A stretch of DNA of 5,428 nucleotides from Miltoncostaeaceae bacterium (lineage in GTDB: Bacteria; Actinomycetota; Thermoleophilia; Miltoncostaeales; Miltoncostaeaceae), in NCBI GenBank assembly GCA_030598075.1, contig JAUVQP010000108.1, positions 1 to 5,428 on the forward strand, in the 5' to 3' direction. A program made the translations under genes and the position numbers. Within the stretch, counting starts at the first letter, position 1. Every line of letters starts with the position of its first letter. Below the pieces are notes generated by a model that searched no databases, was not told the origin of the DNA, and saw only the letters and a program-made list of their open reading frames with translations. Shown here piece after piece: positions 1-5,428 of the stretch.

Positions 1-1794
<1,794 letters not shown>

Positions 1795-1798
<4 letters not shown>

Positions 1799-1854
1799 TG
1801 AGGGGTGTTCCCGCCTCGGTAGGTGATGTCACGAACGGGGCGGTGCCCCCGCAT
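1795..1854 (-). CDS. possible 19-codon leader ORF overlapping the ftsH start
   Basis: An ATG at 1854 opens a short frame reading MRGHRPVRDITYRGGNTPQ and ending in TGA at 1797-1795. Its stop overlaps the ftsH GTG start in the tetranucleotide GTGA, an arrangement that in bacteria often couples translation of the second gene to the first. The frame is closed upstream by TGA just before the predicted promoter -10, so it is not the tail of a longer gene. I see no Shine-Dalgarno before its ATG and no run of one amino acid codon of the kind found in attenuation peptides. It could be a chance ORF. Its position between the likely ftsH transcription start (near 1872) and the ftsH start is the only reason to list it. 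I do not recognise the peptide. Confidence 0.3.
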
Positions 1855-1869
1855 GGGCCCGCAGGTTCG
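1832..1869 (-). promoter_or_regulatory. foldable 5' leader of ftsH
   Basis: Read on the minus strand, CGAAC (1869-1865) can pair with GTTCG (1836-1832), closing a loop that contains a second helix, GGGGC (1849-1845) with GCCCC (1841-1837), separated by 3 nt. This lies within the roughly 74-nt untranslated leader implied by the promoter at 1879-1887, and covers the ATG of the small leader ORF. It could modulate translation of the leader ORF or of ftsH. In DNA this GC-rich, short helices arise by chance, and I recognise no known riboswitch class. Confidence 0.22.
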
Positions 1870-1878
1870 CGTCTGCCC

Positions 1879-1887
1879 ACGATATCA
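1879..1887 (-). promoter_or_regulatory. candidate ftsH promoter, extended -10
   Basis: The minus strand reads TGATATCGT here: a TANNNT hexamer (TATCGT, 1884-1879) preceded by TGn, the extended -10 form that can replace a good -35. The bases after it, GGGC, match those after the comEA -10 (TAGCGTGGGC). The predicted start point is the A at 1872, a purine, giving a leader of about 74 nt before the ftsH GTG. I found no TTGACA-like -35 at 16-18 nt. A GC-rich inverted repeat, GGCTCCG (1897-1903) and CGGAGCC (1918-1924), falls over the -35 zone and might be a binding site or chance. Confidence 0.4.
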
Positions 1888-2138
1888 GGGGTTGCCGGCT
1901 CCGAGCCCTGAATCGGCCGGAGCCCGCGCGGCCTCGAGCGGTCGGGCCCGCTCCCGATGCGCCACCGGCACGAGCGCCGCCACCGGATGGACGACGCTTG
2001 CGCCTCTTGGGTCCTCTCCAAGGCTGTTTTGGAACGAACCGCGTCCGGCCTGCCGCGAAAACCGAGCGAGGCAAGGAGGCAGGGAGGGAGTGCTGCCCCC
2101 AAGCGACGACACCGCACCGCGACGGTTTGCAGCCGGCA

Positions 2139-2155
2139 GACGGTCGTGGACCGTC
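2139..2155 (-). terminator. hairpin after comEA, possible terminator without U-tract
   Basis: A perfect 7-bp inverted repeat, GACGGTC-3 nt-GACCGTC, begins 16 nt after the comEA stop codon. On the transcribed (minus) strand it is followed by TGCCGG rather than a run of T, so it is not a classical intrinsic terminator. U-poor hairpins after genes are common in GC-rich actinobacteria. It could also stabilise the 3' end of the message. Confidence 0.4.
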
Positions 2156-2170
2156 ATTGTGAAAGGGCTT

Positions 2171-2749
2171 CTAAGGGACAACCTCCGCCCGCAGCGCCTC
2201 GAGCCTCCCGTCACCGATGCCCGGCACCTCGAGGAGTTGCTCGACGGACGCGAAGCCGCCGTGCTGGCTCCTCCACTCGACGATCCTCCCGGCGAGCGTC
2301 GGGCCGATGCCGTCGATGCCCTCGAGTTGCTCGACCGTCGCCGAGCCGAGGCTGAGCGGGCCGCTCCCCGCCGCGCTTCCGGCTGCGCCCGCCGGACCCT
2401 CGGCGACACGGTGTGGGATGACCACCTGCTGCCCGTCCTGCACGATCGCCGCGAGGTTCAGCCCCGCCAGATGCGCCCGCGGCGTGGGCCCACCCGCTGC
2501 CCTGACCGCGGCGAGCACCCGGGCGTTCGGAGCCACGCGGTAGACGCCGGGCCTTCGAACCTCCCCGGCGACGTGCACGAGCGCACCGCGGCGCTCCGCT
2601 CGCTCGACGGAGGCCGCCCGCGCGGGTCGGGGCTGGGCCCGCTCCGAGTCGCCGGCCGGGGTCAGCCGCCAGGCGAGCGTCGCAACCAGCAACGCCGCGA
2701 CCACGTAGACCCAGCCACTCCGCCGAAGCCACGGCAGCAGTCGATCCAT
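2171..2749 (-). CDS. comEA: ComEA-family helix-hairpin-helix DNA-binding protein
   Basis: Predicted membrane-anchored DNA-binding protein of 192 residues. In competent bacteria ComEA binds double-stranded DNA outside the membrane and passes it to the ComEC channel. One hydrophobic segment at about residues 13-29 follows a basic N-terminus (RLLPWLRRS), fitting an N-terminal anchor with the rest outside. An SLBB-like domain covers about 56-112 (VHVAGEVRRPGVY, then AAGG, ending VVIPHR). An Ala/Gly/Ser linker (116-130) leads to a C-terminal tandem helix-hairpin-helix, 131-192, with the signatures GIDGIGPTLAGRIVEWR and LLEVPGIGDGRLEALR. Size and domain order match the family (Bacillus subtilis ComEA is about 205 residues). 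The ATG start is supported by a -10 box placed for a leaderless message. leuS lies 98 bases upstream, a pairing common in actinobacteria, but comEC is not downstream. Whether this organism is naturally competent cannot be judged; the protein may have another DNA-binding role. Confidence 0.9.
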   Translation of the reverse strand: MDRLLPWLRRSGWVYVVAALLVATLAWRLTPAGDSERAQPRPARAASVERAERRGALVHVAGEVRRPGVYRVAPNARVLAAVRAAGGPTPRAHLAGLNLAAIVQDGQQVVIPHRVAEGPAGAAGSAAGSGPLSLGSATVEQLEGIDGIGPTLAGRIVEWRSQHGGFASVEQLLEVPGIGDGRLEALRAEVVP

Positions 2750-2755
2750 GCGCCC

Positions 2756-2761
2756 ACGCTA
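2756..2761 (-). promoter_or_regulatory. candidate comEA promoter -10 (leaderless)
   Basis: TAGCGT on the minus strand fits the TANNNT -10 pattern. Exactly six bases (GGGCGC) separate it from the comEA ATG, so the usual start point, seven bases after the hexamer, is the A of ATG. There is no Shine-Dalgarno. A 17-nt spacer places GAGACC at the -35 position, sharing GAC with TTGACA. This suggests a leaderless transcript. Confidence 0.5.
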
Positions 2762-2764
2762 GGA

Positions 2765-2784
2765 GAGACCGCCAGGCCGGTCTC
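2765..2784. repeat. 7-bp palindrome over the comEA promoter
   Basis: GAGACCG and CGGTCTC form a perfect inverted repeat around a 6-nt centre (CCAGGC). One arm coincides with the candidate -35 of comEA and the other ends 3 bp before the -10 hexamer, the position expected for a repressor operator. It lies about 64 nt past the leuS stop, so it could instead be a second transcript-end hairpin for leuS; there is no T-run after it on the minus strand. Confidence 0.3.
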
Positions 2785-2827
2785 GCCGACTTCGTGCCGG
2801 CGCGCGCTCGGCGGTGTGTGGTCGCCG

Positions 2828-2846
2828 GGCACGCGACGGGCGTGCC
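2828..2846 (-). terminator. hairpin directly after leuS, probable terminator
   Basis: A perfect 7-bp stem, GGCACGC-5 nt-GCGTGCC, starts one base after the leuS TAG stop. It is followed on the minus strand by CGGCGACC, without a T-run. Its tight placement after the stop and G+C-rich stem suggest an actinobacterial-style U-poor terminator or a 3'-end protecting hairpin. Together with the separate comEA promoter it argues that leuS and comEA are separate transcription units, or only partly co-transcribed. Confidence 0.45.
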
Positions 2847-2847
2847 A

Positions 2848-5382
2848 CTACTTCACGACGAGGTTGACCAAGCGATCGGGAACCACGATCTGCCGGACGA
2901 CCGTCTTGCCGTCGAGCGCCGCGATGACCTTGGGAAGATCCCGGGCGCGGGCCGCCACGTCGGCCTCCGACGCCCCCGGCGGGACCTCCATGCGATCGCG
3001 CAGCTTGCCGTTCACTTGGACCACCATCGTGACGTGGTCACGCGCCAGGAAGCCCTCGTCGCAGGTGGGCCAGGGCTCCCGCCAGAGACGCTCGCCGCCG
3101 AGCGCCACCCAGAGCTCGCAGGCGACATGCGGGGCGAACGGGAACAGGAGCGACACCACGACCTGGCTCGCGTAGCGGAGGGCACGGCGTCCGGGCTCGT
3201 CGCCCAACTCGTCCCCGCCGGCGAGCTTGGTGGCCAGGTTGACCAGCTCGTGGATGGCGGCGATCGCCGTGTGGAACGAGAAGCGCTCCTCGATGTCGAC
3301 GGTGACCGACGCGATCGTGGCCTCCGCCTTTCGCACGAGCGAGGCCGCCGCGTCGTGCCCCTGAAGCTCATCGCCGCCGGGGCGCTCGACGAGCTCCCCC
3401 TCGGACTGCCCCCGCACCAGACGCCAGGCGCGATCGAGGAACCGGCGCTGGCCTTCCACGCCCCGGTCGCTCCATTCGATGTCGTCGGCCGCGGGGCCCA
3501 TGAAGAGGACGTAGAGCCGCAGCGTGTCGGCGCCGTACCGATCCACGATGTCGTCGGGCGCCACGACGTTGTCTTTGCTCTTGCTCATCTTCGCGCCGTC
3601 GCGGTAGATCATCCCCTGGGTGAAGAGCCGCGCGAAGGGCTCGCGGACGCCGACAAGGCCGAGATCGTTCAAGACCTTGGTGAAGAACCGGGCGTACAAG
3701 AGGTGGAGGACCGCGTGCTCGACACCGCCGATGTACTGGTCGACCGGAAGCCAGTAGTCCAAGACCTCAGCGTCGAAGGCAGCCTCCGAGTAGTGGGGCG
3801 CCGTGTACCTCAGGAAGTACCAGGACGAGTCCACGAACGTGTCCATGGTGTCCGTCTCGCGACGCGCCTCGCCGCCGCAGCGCGGACACGGCACCGCCAG
3901 CCACTCGGTGGCTGACGCGAGAGGGCTGCTGCCGCGAGGCGCGTAGTCGTCGACCTCCGGCAGCAGCACCGGAAGCTCCTCGTCCGGAACGGGGACCACG
4001 CCGCACTCGCCGCAGTGCACGACCGGAATCGGGGCACCCCAATAGCGCTGGCGGGAGATGAGCCAGTCGCGAAGCCGGTAGTCGACGGCCGCCTCCCCGA
4101 CGCGGCGCTCGGACAGCCATCTGACCGCGGCGCGCTTCGCCTCGTCCGCGCTGAGCCCATCGAGAAACGCGGAGTTCACCGCACGCCCGGGGCCGGTCTG
4201 AGCCTCGTGGCCAATCGGCGTGCCGGCGTCCTCGTCCGGTCCGGCGACCACGCGCCTCACCGGAAGGTCGTGCGCGCGGGCGAACTCGAGGTCCCGCTGA
4301 TCGTGGGCGGGGACGCCCATGACCGCGCCCGTGCCGTAGTCCATCAGCGCGTAGTCGGCCACCCATACGGGAATCGGCTCGTCGCTGATCGGATTGATGA
4401 CGTGGCGCCCCGTGAAAACCCCCGTCTTGGGCCGGTCGCGGGCACCCCGCTCGACGGACGACGCGGCGCTCGCGGTCCGCGCGTAGGCGCCCACGTCCGC
4501 CGCCTCCGGACGCCCCTCCACGAGCGCGCCGACCAGCGGATGCTCCGGCGCCAGCAGGAAGAATGAGGCCCCGAAGAGGGTGTCGGGCCGCGTCGTGAAG
4601 ACCGAGACGACCTCGTCGGAACCCTCGACCCGGAAGTCCACCCGCGCGCCCTCGGACCGCCCGATCCAGTTGCGCTGCATCGCGAGCACGCGGTCGGGCC
4701 AATCCTCGAGCAGATCCATCTCGTCGAGCAGCGCCTCGGCGTAGTCCGTGATGCGCAGGAACCACTGGGTGAGCTCACGCCGCTCGACCTCGGCTCCACA
4801 GCGCTCGCAGCGACCGTCGACGACCTGCTCGTTGGCCAGCACGGTGGCGTCGCTCGGGCACCAGTTCACCGGCGCCTCCCGCCGCTCCGCGAGCCCGGCC
4901 TCGAGGAAGCGGAGGAACAGCCACTGCGTCCAGCGGTAGTACTCGGGATCGCACGTCGCGATCTCCGTGGCCCAATCCACCGAGAAGCCCAGCCGCTTCA
5001 GCTGGACGCGGATGCGCGCCATGTTGGCGCGGGTCGCTTGCGCCGGGGGTGTTCCCGTGCGGATCGCCGCGTTCTCGGCCGGGAGGCCGAAGGCGTCATA
5101 TCCCATCGGATGGAAGACGGCGGCGCCGGAGCGGCGGCGGAAGTGCGCCACGACGTCGCCCATCGTGTAGTTCTTCACATGTCCCATGTGGATTTCGCCC
5201 GACGGATACGGAAGCATCTCGAGGATGTACGCCTTCGGACGGTCAGGGCGCAGAGGACGCTCGCCGTCGCGCGACAGCGGCTCGGCGCGGAACGCCTCGT
5301 CGGCCTCCCACGCCCCCTGCCAAGTGGACTCGATGGGCGCGGGATCGTACCGTTCCGGTAGCTCCCGCCCGTGCGCCGACAT
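2848..5382 (-). CDS. leuS: leucyl-tRNA synthetase, class Ia
   Basis: Cytoplasmic enzyme that charges tRNA-Leu with leucine using ATP and hydrolyses wrongly attached amino acids. The 844-residue frame is complete. The class I ATP site is HMGH (65-68) within LPYPSGEIHMGHVKNY, and KMSKS is at 598-602. A CP1 editing domain lies at about 240-430, with the threonine-rich TTRPDT (263-268) and GTGAVMGVPAHDQRD (350-364). Possible zinc-site cysteines are C175, C192 and C195, and the set C457, C460, C499, C502. DSSWYFLRY (518-526) precedes the catalytic core end, and the C-terminal tRNA-binding part includes VQVNGKLR (788-795). Only seven residues separate QGM from KMSKS, so the leucine-specific insertion found there in E. 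coli or Thermus enzymes is nearly absent; overall length is still near the usual 800-880. The start ATG has no Shine-Dalgarno but sits just after a TATACT box. The downstream neighbour is comEA. Confidence 0.98.
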   Translation of the reverse strand: MSAHGRELPERYDPAPIESTWQGAWEADEAFRAEPLSRDGERPLRPDRPKAYILEMLPYPSGEIHMGHVKNYTMGDVVAHFRRRSGAAVFHPMGYDAFGLPAENAAIRTGTPPAQATRANMARIRVQLKRLGFSVDWATEIATCDPEYYRWTQWLFLRFLEAGLAERREAPVNWCPSDATVLANEQVVDGRCERCGAEVERRELTQWFLRITDYAEALLDEMDLLEDWPDRVLAMQRNWIGRSEGARVDFRVEGSDEVVSVFTTRPDTLFGASFFLLAPEHPLVGALVEGRPEAADVGAYARTASAASSVERGARDRPKTGVFTGRHVINPISDEPIPVWVADYALMDYGTGAVMGVPAHDQRDLEFARAHDLPVRRVVAGPDEDAGTPIGHEAQTGPGRAVNSAFLDGLSADEAKRAAVRWLSERRVGEAAVDYRLRDWLISRQRYWGAPIPVVHCGECGVVPVPDEELPVLLPEVDDYAPRGSSPLASATEWLAVPCPRCGGEARRETDTMDTFVDSSWYFLRYTAPHYSEAAFDAEVLDYWLPVDQYIGGVEHAVLHLLYARFFTKVLNDLGLVGVREPFARLFTQGMIYRDGAKMSKSKDNVVAPDDIVDRYGADTLRLYVLFMGPAADDIEWSDRGVEGQRRFLDRAWRLVRGQSEGELVERPGGDELQGHDAAASLVRKAEATIASVTVDIEERFSFHTAIAAIHELVNLATKLAGGDELGDEPGRRALRYASQVVVSLLFPFAPHVACELWVALGGERLWREPWPTCDEGFLARDHVTMVVQVNGKLRDRMEVPPGASEADVAARARDLPKVIAALDGKTVVRQIVVPDRLVNLVVK

Positions 5383-5391
5383 CCGGCGCCG

Positions 5392-5397
5392 AGTATA
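5392..5397 (-). promoter_or_regulatory. candidate leuS promoter -10
   Basis: TATACT on the minus strand matches five of six bases of the TATAAT consensus. Nine bases separate it from the leuS ATG, so transcription would begin at 5384-5382, giving a leader of 0-2 nt: in effect leaderless, which agrees with the lack of a Shine-Dalgarno. The -35 position with a 17-nt spacer reads CCAGGA, a poor match. No T-box leader, often seen before aminoacyl-tRNA synthetase genes in Firmicutes, can fit in this spacing. Confidence 0.5.
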
Positions 5398-5401
5398 GCG
5401 T
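5396..5401 (+). promoter_or_regulatory. candidate divergent promoter -10 on plus strand
   Basis: TAGCGT on the plus strand is identical to the comEA -10 and is followed by exactly six bases (CGTGGA) before TTG at 5408, the same geometry as comEA. It overlaps the leuS -10 by two bases (5396-5397), so the two polymerases could not bind at once. No -35 match is visible, and the predicted start base is T, less usual than a purine. Confidence 0.3.
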
Positions 5402-5407
5402 CGTGGA

Positions 5408-5428
5408 TTGAGGCTCCTGGTGGCGACG
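5408..5428 (+). CDS. possible start of a divergent gene (seven codons, rest outside window)
   Basis: A TTG codon at 5408 begins the frame MRLLVAT, which runs to the window edge without a stop. An in-frame TAG at 5396-5398 closes the frame upstream, and TTG is the first possible start after it. MRLLVAT is a hydrophobic first beta-strand type N-terminus, seen for example in RdgB/HAM1 nucleotide pyrophosphatases and in some glycosyltransferases, but seven residues cannot identify a family. Support comes mainly from the TAGCGT box spaced as for a leaderless message. It could equally be noncoding. Confidence 0.3.

Larger units (their letters stand above)
1799..2170. other. comEA-ftsH intergenic region, no convincing conserved gene
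   Basis: This is a 372-bp stretch between the stop of comEA and the start of ftsH. Open frames cross it on both strands, but none resembles a known protein and the one inspected closely (minus strand, 2074-1829, TTG start, ending in TGA) lacks the strong G/C bias at third codon positions seen in leuS and ftsH. That frame is rich in Arg, Gly and Ala (it includes PKRRKRRPSGGG), which GC-rich noncoding DNA also yields. No tRNA T-arm, RNase P, tmRNA or SRP RNA core motif is visible. The left third holds the ftsH promoter, leader and small ORF; the right end holds a hairpin after comEA. The stretch from about 1925 to 2138 remains unexplained. Confidence 0.6.

Noticed and set aside
1861..1885. GCAGGTTCGCGTCTGC on the plus strand as a tRNA T-arm
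   Set aside because: The loop does not match TTCRANY, the stem is only 4 bp, and no acceptor, D-arm or anticodon arm can be placed around it.
1829..2074. A minus-strand 81-codon frame with a TTG start, Arg- and Gly-rich, as a gene between comEA and ftsH
   Set aside because: Third-position G+C is mixed, unlike the neighbouring genes; there is no ribosome site and no known family. Its end also overlaps the ftsH promoter and leader signals.
1823..3175. A 450-codon plus-strand open frame across the gap, comEA and the end of leuS
   Set aside because: It is codon-aligned antisense to comEA and crosses two intergenic regions with hairpins. Its composition is Arg/Pro/Ala-rich shadow sequence with no domain.
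2794..3915. A 373-codon plus-strand open frame (and 4015-4566, 5038-5361) opposite leuS
   Set aside because: All are codon-aligned antisense to leuS, explained by its GC-rich third positions; the leuS frame is complete and fully motif-supported.
5383..5428. A T-box riboswitch or other amino-acid leader for leuS
   Set aside because: The TATACT box leaves a leader of at most a few bases, too short for any T-box or attenuator.

Overview
The window is GC-rich chromosomal DNA. It carries three recognisable housekeeping-type genes, all on the minus strand, so transcription runs from high to low coordinates: leuS (5382 to 2848), then a comEA-like gene (2749 to 2171), then ftsH (1798 to beyond base 1). 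The far right edge may also hold the first seven codons of a divergent plus-strand gene. High GC, GC-rich third codon positions, the leuS-comEA adjacency, an FtsH protease motif of HEMGH type and TANNNT -10 boxes placed almost directly on start codons all suggest an actinobacterial-type genome. My best guess is the class Thermoleophilia or a relative. This taxonomic call is inference from sequence style, not from a search.

Right edge (5383-5428): a compact divergent promoter region. A TATACT box on the minus strand sits 9 nt before the leuS ATG. An overlapping TAGCGT box on the plus strand sits 6 nt before a TTG codon that would begin a protein MRLLVAT. leuS is intact (844 residues), with all catalytic motifs, a full editing domain and almost no leucine-specific insertion. 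A perfect 7-bp hairpin follows its stop codon.

Middle (2171-2847): a 97-bp spacer holds the leuS hairpin, a second 7-bp palindrome, and a TAGCGT box whose predicted start point is exactly the A of the comEA ATG. comEA encodes a 192-residue anchored DNA-binding protein with one membrane segment, an SLBB-like domain and a helix-hairpin-helix pair. Another 7-bp hairpin follows its stop. The usual partner comEC is not next to it.

Left (1-2170): 372 bp separate comEA from ftsH with no convincing conserved gene. The ftsH-proximal part looks like a promoter with an extended -10 (TGATATCGT), a leader that can fold, and a 19-codon upstream ORF whose stop overlaps the ftsH GTG start as GTGA. ftsH is intact for its first 599 residues and runs off the left edge.

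Functionally these are separate jobs: leucine charging of tRNA, DNA uptake or transport, and membrane protein quality control. Each gene has its own promoter-like and hairpin signals, so a single operon is unlikely. I see no mobile element, CRISPR array, tRNA or rRNA, and no clear new multi-gene system. The most unusual points are the leader ORF at ftsH, the overlapping divergent leaderless-type promoters at leuS, and comEA without an adjacent comEC.
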